Shown piece by piece: positions 1-6,758 of a stretch of 64,000 bases of DNA. The notes below the pieces were generated by a model. It worked only from the letters and a program-made list of their open reading frames with translations. It made no database searches and was not told the DNA's origin. This DNA is from an uncultured Oscillospiraceae bacterium. Lineage in GTDB: Bacteria; Bacillota; Clostridia; Oscillospirales; Oscillospiraceae. Each line of letters starts with the position of its first letter. Position 1 is the stretch's first letter. A program made the position numbers and the translations under genes. The DNA is taken from positions 62,001-126,000 of the forward strand of contig CAKTPP010000007.1 of assembly GCA_934591895.1 (NCBI GenBank), given 5' to 3'.

Positions 1-233
1 AGACCGTTCCGGTCATCGACGCGCACATTCTCTCGCTCGCGGGGGATAAGGGGTCGGAGCTCGCCACCGGCGGCATGGTCACGAAGCTGCACGCCGCGCA
101 GATCGCCACGGCCGCCGGCTGCGAGATGGTGATCGCAAACGGAGAAAAGCCGGAAGTGCTTTATGACATCGTCGGCGGCAAGCGCGCCGGCACAAGATTC
201 CTGATTTCAAAATCCGAGGAGGAACAGCTATGA
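1..233 (+). CDS. proB: Glutamate 5-kinase, C-terminal end (partial)
   Basis: This is the last 77 codons of glutamate 5-kinase, the first enzyme of proline synthesis (ATP-dependent phosphorylation of glutamate). The frame is open from the window edge (first full codon at position 3). It contains the family's substrate-binding segment GSELATGGMVTKLHAA, followed by AAGCEMVIANG and a terminal GTRF. The start lies outside the window. The visible part ends before any PUA domain, so the protein is probably the short form without PUA, as in many Bacillota. Its stop codon overlaps the proA start (ATGA), which indicates translational coupling in a proBAC operon. Confidence 0.93.
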   Translation, partial: TVPVIDAHILSLAGDKGSELATGGMVTKLHAAQIATAAGCEMVIANGEKPEVLYDIVGGKRAGTRFLISKSEEEQL

Positions 234-1486
234 CGACTCTCGATATTCTCAAGCGGACGAAGGCCGCGTGGCCGAGCATCTGCAATGCCTCAGCCGAGGA
301 CAAAAACCGCATCCTCTCCGCCATGGCCGACAGCCTGCAGGCAAACTGCGATGACATCCTGCGCTGCAACGCCGAGGACATGGACGCCGCGCGCGGCCAC
401 ATTTCGGACGTCATGCTCGACCGGCTCTATCTGGATCGCGGGCGCATCGACGCCATGGCCGACGGCATCCGCGCGACCGTGGCGCTGCCGGATCACACGG
501 GGCGCATCCTTGCGCAGATCGACCACCCCAACGGCATGAAGATCTATAAAAAGCAGGTGCCGCTCGGTCTTGTGGCGATCATCTATGAGAGCCGTCCGAA
601 CGTCACGTCCGACGCGGCGGCGCTCACCGTCAAGAGCGGCAATGTCTGCATGCTCCGCAGCGGCAAAGAGGCCTTCCACACGGCCAAGGCCATAGTCGCG
701 GCGCTCAAGCGGGGCATCGCCTCCGCCGGCGGCGATGCGGACATCGTCAACATCGTCGAGGACACCAGCCACGAGAGCGCCACGGAGATCATGCAGGCCA
801 AGGGACTCGTCGACCTGCTCATCCCGCGCGGCGGCGCGGGGCTCATCCGCGCCTGCGTGCGCAATGCCACCGTGCCCTGCATCGAGACCGGCACGGGCAT
901 CTGCCACGTCTATGTCGATCAGTACGCCGACCTCGGCAAGGCCGTGCGCATCATTGAAAACGCAAAGACCAGCCGCCCCTCGGTCTGCAACGCCGAGGAG
1001 GTTTGCCTTGTGCACCGGGCGGTCGCCGAGAAGTTCCTGCCCATGCTCAGAAAGGCGCTGGTCGATGACCGCGCGGCGCAGGGGCTCACGCCGGTCGAGC
1101 TGCGGCTCGATGCGGCCGCGGCGCAGATCATTGACGGCACACCGGCGGGCGAGCAGGACTTTGACACCGAATATCTCGACTACATCCTCGCCGTCGGCGT
1201 GGCCGACAGTCTGGACGCCGCCATCGCGCACGTGCTCGCCCACTCGACGCACCACAGTGACGCCATCGTCACCGAGGACGCCGCGAGCGCCGAGCGCTTC
1301 ATCAACGGCACGGACAGCGCCGCGACCTATGTCAACGTCTCCACGCGCTTTACCGACGGGGGCGAGTTCGGCCTCGGCTGCGAAATGGGCATCTCCACGC
1401 AGAAGCTCCACGCCCGCGGCCCGATGGGGCTCGACGAGCTGAGTACCTATAAATATATCATCCGCGGTGACGGACAGATCCGCTGA
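230..1486 (+). CDS. proA: Gamma-glutamyl phosphate reductase
   Basis: This 418-residue protein has the normal family length. It catalyses NADPH-dependent reduction of glutamyl-5-phosphate to glutamate semialdehyde, the second step of proline synthesis, in the cytoplasm. The visible motifs are YESRPNVTSDAAALTVKSGN near residue 119 and the catalytic-cysteine segment SVCNAEEVC with Cys253. The aldehyde-dehydrogenase-type C-terminal segment EFGLGCEMGISTQKLHARGP is also intact. The start codon overlaps the proB stop by four bases (ATGA), and proC follows 12 bp after the stop, so the three genes read as one operon. Confidence 0.97.
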   Translation: MTTLDILKRTKAAWPSICNASAEDKNRILSAMADSLQANCDDILRCNAEDMDAARGHISDVMLDRLYLDRGRIDAMADGIRATVALPDHTGRILAQIDHPNGMKIYKKQVPLGLVAIIYESRPNVTSDAAALTVKSGNVCMLRSGKEAFHTAKAIVAALKRGIASAGGDADIVNIVEDTSHESATEIMQAKGLVDLLIPRGGAGLIRACVRNATVPCIETGTGICHVYVDQYADLGKAVRIIENAKTSRPSVCNAEEVCLVHRAVAEKFLPMLRKALVDDRAAQGLTPVELRLDAAAAQIIDGTPAGEQDFDTEYLDYILAVGVADSLDAAIAHVLAHSTHHSDAIVTEDAASAERFINGTDSAATYVNVSTRFTDGGEFGLGCEMGISTQKLHARGPMGLDELSTYKYIIRGDGQIR

Positions 1487-1498
1487 GGAGGAAACACT

Positions 1499-2299
1499 AT
1501 GAGCAAGTATGAAGCCGGATTTCTCGGCGCCGGAAATATGGGCGGCGCGCTGGCGGCTGCCGCAGCGCGGCAGATGACAGGGGAGCGGGTCGCCGTCTCG
1601 TGCAGCACCCCTGCGCACAGTGCGGCGGCGGCCGAGCGGCTCGGCTGCCGGGCGGCTGCGCCGGAGGAGATCCTGCGCGAGAGCAGGTTCGTGTTCCTCG
1701 GCGTCAAGCCGCAGATGCTCGACGGCGTGGTGCAGTCGCTGTCCGCGCCCATCGCGGCGTCGGAGGGCATTTTCGTGTCCATGCTTGCGGGCGTGCAGCT
1801 CGAGCGGCTCGAGCGGACGCTCGGCGCGGACAAAAAGATCATCCGCATCCTGCCGAACACTCCCTGTGCGGTGGGGCAGGGCGTCGTGCTCTACTGCGCG
1901 AATACGCGCGTCACGGACGATGACATCGCGGCGTTTTGTGCGCTCATGGCGGACGCGGGCATCGTCGACCCCGTGCCGGAGCAGCTCATCGACGCCGGCT
2001 GCGCCATCACGGGCTGCGGCCCCGCGTTTGCGTACATGTTCATCGAGGCGCTTGCCGACGGCGGCGTCAAGTGCGGTCTGCCGCGCGCCAAGGCCGTCCG
2101 CTATGCGGCGCAGATGCTTGCCGGCAGTGCGCAGATGGTCCTGCGCTCCGGCAAGCACCCCGGGCTGCTCAAGGACGAGGTCTGCAGCCCCGGCGGCAGC
2201 ACGATCGCCGGTGTGGACGCGCTCGAGCAGCGCGCCTTCCGCGGCAGCTGCATCGCCGCTGTGGAGGCGGCGTTTGAAAAGACACGCCGGCTTGGCTGA
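1499..2299 (+). CDS. proC: Pyrroline-5-carboxylate reductase
   Basis: This is the last enzyme of proline biosynthesis (pyrroline-5-carboxylate to proline, NAD(P)H-dependent), 266 residues. The N-terminal Rossmann motif FLGAGNMGGAL is at residues 8-18. The ILPNTPCAVG segment is typical, and the family signature is seen in two parts: GCGPAFAYMFIEALADGG near residue 165 and KDEVCSPGGSTIAGV near residue 222. An AGGAGG-type ribosome binding site precedes the ATG. It is the third gene of the proBAC unit, and nothing in the sequence looks damaged. Confidence 0.97.
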   Translation: MSKYEAGFLGAGNMGGALAAAAARQMTGERVAVSCSTPAHSAAAAERLGCRAAAPEEILRESRFVFLGVKPQMLDGVVQSLSAPIAASEGIFVSMLAGVQLERLERTLGADKKIIRILPNTPCAVGQGVVLYCANTRVTDDDIAAFCALMADAGIVDPVPEQLIDAGCAITGCGPAFAYMFIEALADGGVKCGLPRAKAVRYAAQMLAGSAQMVLRSGKHPGLLKDEVCSPGGSTIAGVDALEQRAFRGSCIAAVEAAFEKTRRLG

Positions 2300-2315
2300 C
2301 GCCATAACGACCGTT

Positions 2316-2343
2316 CGCCCGGCACGGCTGCGTGCCGGGCGAG
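2316..2343 (+). terminator. GC-rich hairpin after proC
   Basis: A 12-bp perfect stem (TCGCCCGGCACG with a 4-nt loop) begins 17 bp after the proC stop. No T-run follows, so it may be an RNA 3'-end stabiliser or a weak terminator. The stronger hairpin at 2411-2447 could be the actual terminator. Confidence 0.4.
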
Positions 2344-2410
2344 CGTATGCGCTGAGCTTGCTGACACATTGTGTGGACACGTAGCGGCAGACTGTGTGTC
2401 CGGAAAAAAG

Positions 2411-2447
2411 AAAAAGTCCTGTATTCGTTGAGAATACAGGACTTTTT
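2411..2447 (-). terminator. Bidirectional intrinsic terminator between proC and tRNA-Pro
   Basis: The sequence AAAAAGTCCTGTATTC, a 5-nt loop and its perfect complement ending in TTTTT form a 16-bp stem. A-run and T-run are symmetrical, so it can terminate tRNA-Pro transcription (minus strand) and the proBAC operon (plus strand). Confidence 0.85.
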
Positions 2448-2449
2448 GC

Positions 2450-2525
2450 TGGTCCGAGTGAGAAGATTCGAACTTCCGGCCTCTTGAACCCCATTCAAGC
2501 ACGCTACCAACTGCGCTACACCCGG
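2450..2525 (-). tRNA. tRNA-Pro (anticodon GGG)
   Basis: This 76-nt cloverleaf lies on the minus strand. The acceptor stem is CCGGGTG/CACTCGG (one G-U pair). The anticodon arm is CTTGA-ATGGGGT-TCAAG, with anticodon GGG flanked by T33 and G37. The T arm contains GTTCGAAT. The discriminator is A, and the CCA end is encoded in the DNA. The terminator at 2411-2447 lies just downstream. Confidence 0.95.
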
Positions 2526-2653
2526 ATATCTTAATCGCTCAAATAATATAGCACACGAAAACCGAAAAAGCAAGAGCAAAAATGCACTTTTGGCCGAAAA
2601 TCAGAATTTTACATGATGTTCCCAAAAAACTTTAATCATTTCAATTAAGGTGC

Positions 2654-2682
2654 TTGACATTTTTCGGGCGATTTGTTAATTT
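2654..2682 (+). promoter_or_regulatory. Possible promoter for the secreted repeat protein
   Basis: A perfect -35 TTGACA (2654-2659) lies in an AT-rich stretch with 17 bp to TAATTT (2677-2682), a poor -10 match. Transcription from here would reach the start at 2769. The -35 box and AT-richness are visible; the -10 assignment is uncertain. Confidence 0.4.
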
Positions 2683-2768
2683 GATTTTAATATCTGTGCT
2701 GCATACTGTGTGCGTTGTACGCGGACAGTGTCCGGCGCAGCAAAATGAATGATCAGGAGGAAAACAAT

Positions 2769-5114
2769 ATGACGTGGAAGAAACTGCAGCGGGTGCTGGC
2801 GTGCCTGTTGGCGGTTCTGCTTCTGTCGCAGGTCGGGGCGTTCCTTCCGACCGCGCGCGCAGCAGGCGGCTACGAGCTGCAAAACGGCACGGCGATCATC
2901 AAGTCCGATATGTCGGCCGATGAAGTGAACCATGCGCTGACGCGCGCACTGGTCAAGGATTTTGACCAGAAGAGCGAGGCAGATCAGAACGCGCTTCTGG
3001 GCAGCCTCACGTGGGAGTATGAGTGCGAGGGCAAAAGCAAGACAGGTCTTGCCACGCATACCGACTGGGGCAAAATCGACGGCTTTGAAAGCGAAACCTC
3101 GGTAGGCAAAGACTGGTACAAGGTTACGACCTACTATAAGCACCCCGCGCTTGCCAAAAATGACGACGGAAACTATCAGGTGCGCGTTGCCGGCACGAAA
3201 CAGGAAGTGACGCTGACGAAGGCGGAGAAGCTCTCTTCGTCCATCACGCTCAAGCAGGGCGTCAGCGTGAAGCTGCCGTATAAGGAAGACGGCATGCTGG
3301 ATTTCGACGCGCTGCGCGCAGCCATCTTTGCTCAGGTCGTGGAGAACACCACGCCCAAACTGACGGTCGGCGACGTGACCATTAAGTATTTTGCTTCGCT
3401 GACGACTGGCTCTTTGACTGATAAAGATAAGAGGTGGGTATCTCTTGAGGGCGAAACGGTTGATGTTTTCGGTCAAGAGCTGGGCTACCCTGCCATTTCC
3501 GAGGGCAACTGGAAGATCAAGATCACCTTTAACGGCAACGACGACTACAAAGGCTGCAGTCGGGAAATGGATGTGACGTTCCTCGGCCGCACGGATGCAC
3601 CGTTCCAGCTCAAGCAGGGCGTGACCGAGGTTGCGATGGTCTACAATCGTGATCAGAGCATCAACTACGCCGAGACCGCGCAGGCGCTGCGCGAGGCGCT
3701 GCTCGAAAGCACTGGAGATGTCTCTATCGACGAAGTGACGGTGCAGTACAACGCCGGTACAGAGCATATCAAGAATTATCAGCCCCTGAATTACAGCCCG
3801 ACGGGCAGCAACATTATTGACCAGCTTGTTAAATTTGGCCTCGGATCACAGACCATCCACTTCGTGTGGAACGGTAATGCCGACTACAAGCCGCTCAAGC
3901 TGAATGACGCCAAGGTCGAGATGACCGATAACCGCGAAGCCAGCGCCGTCGTCCTCAAGCCGAGTATCTCCATCGTTTATAATATGGATGCTTCTGTCAT
4001 GGAGCAGAACATCTTTGAGTACGTCATCGACTGGGACGACTCTACGCTGCCCGACAAGAGCACGCTGAGCGCGGACGACTTCACGATCGAGTACTACGCA
4101 ACGCCTACGGTCACGGTCGGCGACATTGGCGGCGACGTAGGACTCCAAAAGTGGGTTCCGATCGAAGGAGAAGATGGAATCAGTGTTGGCGGACTCCAGT
4201 ACTTCTACCCCCAGATGGGTGCCGGCGAGCAGAAGATCCGCGTGACCTTCAACGGCGATGCGGATTACAGTCCCAGCAATGGTGCTGAGCTTCCGGAAGA
4301 CTGCTATCTGACGGTCAAGAAAGCGCCTGTCACCGTTAAGGTGCATTCGACGAGCATCTACGCCGATGAAGAACCGGGCAAGGACTTCGTCACCACCGAT
4401 CCTGCGGACAAGTTTGACATCTTCACGATCTATACCGGCGTGTCCAGCGTGTTCGTGCAGCTGCCCGAGCGCTTCACGGACAACGCATTCATCAAGGCTG
4501 TTGATCCGGTGCTCGAAAGCGTCGGTCTGCGGACGATCAAGGATATCATGGACAAGGGTATCACCGTCGGCGAACTCAAGCAGAGTCTGGACAAGATCGC
4601 CAATGGCGACGAGTATGCCGCAGTGCGTGAAGTGCTCAAGCTGATGGGTGTTGACGTCACCACGCTGCAGCAGATCATCAACGTGTTCAACAAGATCACC
4701 CTGCTGGACAATGTCCGCATTGCCCTGCGCACGCCGGATCAGGTGGGGATCTACACCGTTTACGCGATCACGAACAACGATAACTACAACACCGGCTTCG
4801 GTATGGGCGCTCTCGTTGTGAAAAAGCACTACTCCGGTGTGAAGCTCGACTGGAATCAGAACTTCACCAATGGAAAGCTGACCCAGAAGGAAGCGAAGGA
4901 CTTTGACTTCGGCGCGACGCTGCGCTATAACGGGAAACAAGTCGAGGATCAGTCCTCTGTGCACTACCTGTACTCCGGCTTCACCAGTAAGTGGAAGCCG
5001 TACTCCAGCACCAAGGCTCCGACCGAGCCCGGCCGCTATGTCATGACGGTCGTGACTCTGGGCGGCAACTATCAGGCGGCGCCCATGACGCGCTCGTTCC
5101 AGATCACAAAGTAA
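2769..5114 (+). CDS. Secreted multi-repeat Ig-like (MBG-type) protein
   Basis: The protein is 781 residues and begins with a clear Sec signal peptide: positive MTWKKLQR, a hydrophobic stretch of about 20 residues, and a likely signal-peptidase site after TARA. The start at 2769 is chosen because AGGAGG lies just upstream. The mature part has at least three modules of roughly 110-150 residues. Each begins with a strand like LKQGVSV or LKPSISI and ends in a motif such as IRVTFNGDADY or IKITFNGNDDY, which resembles bacterial Ig-like MBG modules. The C-terminal third is less clearly repeated. No LPXTG, SLH or LysM anchor and no C-terminal membrane segment is visible. Ligand and function are unknown. 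It is a monocistronic unit with a terminator downstream. Confidence 0.75.
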   Translation: MTWKKLQRVLACLLAVLLLSQVGAFLPTARAAGGYELQNGTAIIKSDMSADEVNHALTRALVKDFDQKSEADQNALLGSLTWEYECEGKSKTGLATHTDWGKIDGFESETSVGKDWYKVTTYYKHPALAKNDDGNYQVRVAGTKQEVTLTKAEKLSSSITLKQGVSVKLPYKEDGMLDFDALRAAIFAQVVENTTPKLTVGDVTIKYFASLTTGSLTDKDKRWVSLEGETVDVFGQELGYPAISEGNWKIKITFNGNDDYKGCSREMDVTFLGRTDAPFQLKQGVTEVAMVYNRDQSINYAETAQALREALLESTGDVSIDEVTVQYNAGTEHIKNYQPLNYSPTGSNIIDQLVKFGLGSQTIHFVWNGNADYKPLKLNDAKVEMTDNREASAVVLKPSISIVYNMDASVMEQNIFEYVIDWDDSTLPDKSTLSADDFTIEYYATPTVTVGDIGGDVGLQKWVPIEGEDGISVGGLQYFYPQMGAGEQKIRVTFNGDADYSPSNGAELPEDCYLTVKKAPVTVKVHSTSIYADEEPGKDFVTTDPADKFDIFTIYTGVSSVFVQLPERFTDNAFIKAVDPVLESVGLRTIKDIMDKGITVGELKQSLDKIANGDEYAAVREVLKLMGVDVTTLQQIINVFNKITLLDNVRIALRTPDQVGIYTVYAITNNDNYNTGFGMGALVVKKHYSGVKLDWNQNFTNGKLTQKEAKDFDFGATLRYNGKQVEDQSSVHYLYSGFTSKWKPYSSTKAPTEPGRYVMTVVTLGGNYQAAPMTRSFQITK

Positions 5115-5127
5115 TTTTCCCGCGTGT

Positions 5128-5160
5128 GTCTCCCGGGTGATTTCTGCCCGGGAGACATTT
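5128..5160 (+). terminator. Intrinsic terminator after the secreted protein
   Basis: The stem GTCTCCCGGG/CCCGGGAGAC with a 9-nt loop is followed by ATTTTC, 13 bp after the stop codon. Confidence 0.8.
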
Positions 5161-5225
5161 TCGTGCCCGGGAAAACCGGCCGCAGCGTAAAAATGAAAAT
5201 CGCCGAAAATTTTTTCAAAAATTAC

Positions 5226-5254
5226 TTGACACCGGTCGATTCGTCTGGTATATT
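5226..5254 (+). promoter_or_regulatory. Consensus sigma-A promoter for the tRNA-Asp/tRNA-Thr unit
   Basis: The -35 box TTGACA (5226-5231), a 17-bp spacer and the -10 box TATATT (5249-5254) lie 22 bp upstream of tRNA-Asp. This is a near-perfect vegetative promoter, as expected for stable RNA. Confidence 0.88.
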
Positions 5255-5275
5255 AAACGAGCGCTGAGGCGACGA

Positions 5276-5352
5276 GGCCGAGTAGTTCAGTCGGTTAGAA
5301 CGCTAGCCTGTCACGCTAGAGGTCGAGGGTTCAAGTCCCTTCTCGGTCGCCA
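5276..5352 (+). tRNA. tRNA-Asp (anticodon GTC)
   Basis: This is a 77-nt cloverleaf. The acceptor stem GGCCGAG/CTCGGTC has one G-U pair, the anticodon loop CTGTCAC gives GTC, the T loop is GTTCAAG, and CCA is encoded. A short hairpin (CCGCGGAG/CTCCGCGG, 5354-5375) separates it from tRNA-Thr and may serve processing. Confidence 0.96.
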
Positions 5353-5384
5353 CCCGCGGAGCGAAAGCTCCGCGGGATTTATAT

Positions 5385-5460
<76 letters not shown>

Positions 5461-5466
5461 AAAAAC

Positions 5467-5498
5467 CCTGTAACCGCAACGGTTACAGGTTTTTTTTG
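5467..5498 (+). terminator. Terminator of the tRNA unit
   Basis: The stem CCTGTAACCG/CGGTTACAGG with a 3-nt loop is followed by eight Ts. The preceding A-run makes it bidirectional, so it also ends the minus-strand HD-hydrolase gene. Confidence 0.92.
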
Positions 5499-5930
5499 TT
5501 ATTCTGCGTTCTCCAGATAGGCCAGCGCCTGCAGATAGGTGTCCTTTTTCGCGGGCGCAGCGCCGTCGAGCCGCCGGACGTCGAGATTGTGCCGCAGGTC
5601 GGCACACTTGACCCTGCGCGCGATCGGATTTTTCGCCAGCGCCTGCACGTAGTCCATATAGGGCACGCCCTTGGCGTGCGTCAGCAGCCGGAGCGCATCG
5701 AGCACGGACGCGGGAAAACCGGCGCGCTCCAGATCCGCGAAGGAATACACATCCCCGTGATCCTCGACCACGTCGTGCAGCAGCGCTACGCATGTCGATG
5801 CTTCGTCGTCCATCTGCGTGGCGAGATAAAACGGGTGGAACACGTAGGGGTAGCCGCCCTTGTCGAGATCGTCCCTGTGCGCCTGAAACAGGATGGTGCA
5901 CGCTGTTTTCACGAGCTGTGAGTAGTACAT
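5499..5930 (-). CDS. HD-domain (RelA/SpoT hydrolase-like) protein
   Basis: This 143-residue protein contains the metal-dependent phosphohydrolase HD fold in the RelA/SpoT-like arrangement. The motifs are GYPYVFHPFYLA near residue 27, the central HDVVEDH near residue 52, and VKCADLRHN near residue 105. There is no synthetase domain, so it could be a small (p)ppGpp or nucleotide hydrolase (MESH/SAH-like); the substrate is inferred. The ATG at 5930 is chosen because GGAGG lies 8 nt upstream on its strand. The open frame extends further upstream, but only into repeat element copy A. Confidence 0.8.
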   Translation of the reverse strand: MYYSQLVKTACTILFQAHRDDLDKGGYPYVFHPFYLATQMDDEASTCVALLHDVVEDHGDVYSFADLERAGFPASVLDALRLLTHAKGVPYMDYVQALAKNPIARRVKCADLRHNLDVRRLDGAAPAKKDTYLQALAYLENAE

Positions 5931-6059
5931 ATGCCAAGCCTCCGTATGACGAATGTCGGCGGTGCACGCCGTATCTCTATTGTAGCAGGCGCGCGAGCGC
6001 TGCGCAACGACACTTTTGCGGCATACAGCAGACCCCCGCCGTTCAGCGGGGGGGCTGCA

Positions 6060-6259
6060 GAGGCTGTCAAAAAGTATTACTTTTTGACAAAGGGGTTTGC
6101 GGCCTGACTGCAGCGCACGCGCCGTCCGCCGGAGGCGGACGGCGCGCACGTTTGCAGGCCGAGAAGTATTTTCTTCGCCGCACATGTCGCCGAAGAAAAT
6201 GATCAGACTTTCTTTCGCCGCTCCGGCGGCGAAAGGCTCGAGGTTCTTTGATGAGCTGA
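6060..6259 (+). mobile_element. Hairpin-rich 200-bp repeat element, copy A
   Basis: This non-coding MITE/REP-like element carries four hairpins in order: GTCAAAAAGTATTACTTTTTGAC-type (6065-6089), a GCCGTCCGCC/GGCGGACGGC stem, TTTTCTTCG...CGAAGAAAA around an ACATGT core, and CTTTCGCCGC/GCGGCGAAAG. It is nearly the same sequence as 28151-28350 and, inverted, 30256-30454. It is flanked by a duplicated hairpin (6028-6059 and 6260-6290; GCAGACCCCCGCCGTTCAGC shared), consistent with a 31-32 bp target duplication. The right hairpin abuts the 3' end of rnpB. The element ends are imperfect inverted repeats (about GCTGTCAAAAAG against GCTCATCAAAGAA). Confidence 0.85.
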
Positions 6260-6290
6260 GCAGACCCCCGCCGTTCAGCGGGGGCCTGCA
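6260..6290 (-). terminator. Hairpin at the 3' end of rnpB (one of two duplicate copies)
   Basis: On the minus strand this reads CCCCCGCTGAACGGCGGGGG extended by TGCAG-like arms, directly after the RNase P RNA. A second copy lies at 6028-6059 beyond element A. The T-run is poor at both copies. Confidence 0.6.
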
Positions 6291-6291
6291 A

Positions 6292-6635
6292 TTGCGAGTG
6301 AGCCTGTAAGCCGGGTTCTGTAATCGACAGCCATCTATCTAGACGCACCGTTGCCGGTGCGTTCCAGCCACCTCCATGGGACGGCCGGGCAGGCCATATG
6401 TCCCTCCGCGGTGTTGCTCCGGATAGAGTTTACAGCGCCGCACTGTCTCCAGCCGGCGAGTGAGCTCTTACCTCACTTTTCCACCCTTACCCGATCGCTC
6501 GGGCGGTATCTTTCTGTTGCACTTGTCCGAGGGTCGCCCCTGGCGGGTGTTACCCGTTATCCTTGCCCTGCGGAGCCCGGACTTTCCTCACGCACAGCCT
6601 TTCGGCTCGTGCCCGCGGCTGTCCGGCTCACTCGC
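6292..6635 (-). ncRNA. rnpB: RNase P RNA (class A)
   Basis: This is the catalytic RNA subunit of RNase P, which matures tRNA 5' ends. On the minus strand the 5' region contains the universally conserved GAGGAAAGTCCGGGCTCC, and the 3' region contains AACCCGGCTTACAGGCTCAC. The two ends pair perfectly as P1 (GCGAGTGAGCC/GGCTCACTCGC, positions 6625-6635 and 6294-6304). Length is about 345 nt. The 5' end is placed from the promoter at 6642-6670 and is approximate. Confidence 0.95.
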
Positions 6636-6641
6636 CCGACT

Positions 6642-6670
6642 ATTTTACACATCCTGCCGCAGTACGTCAA
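6642..6670 (-). promoter_or_regulatory. Promoter of rnpB
   Basis: On the minus strand: TTGACG (6665-6670), a 17-bp spacer and TAAAAT (6642-6647) with a preceding TGTG extended element. It is divergent from the murD promoter. Confidence 0.85.
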
Positions 6671-6691
6671 GCGCTGCGGCGATTTATTTTC

Positions 6692-6720
6692 TTGTAATCG
6701 CGTCAAATGGGCGGTATAAT
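6692..6720 (+). promoter_or_regulatory. Promoter of murD
   Basis: TTGTAA (6692-6697), a 17-bp spacer and a perfect TATAAT (6715-6720). The predicted transcript starts about 30 bp before the murD ATG. Confidence 0.85.
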
Positions 6721-6758
6721 CGCTTATATGATTCTTTTTCTTCAAAAGGAGTGTCTGC

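Noticed and set aside
290..2494. 734-codon open frame on the minus strand across proA-proC
   Set aside because: Antisense shadow in GC-rich DNA. It lies opposite three well-supported genes, and its composition is dominated by Arg/Ala/Asp/His as expected of a shadow.
6061..6185. About 40-codon frame shared by repeat elements A, B and C (begins MC-x-EENT-x-RPANVRAV on one strand)
   Set aside because: The frame is open in all three copies, but there is no ribosome binding site, the end differs between copies, and the DNA hairpins explain the conservation.
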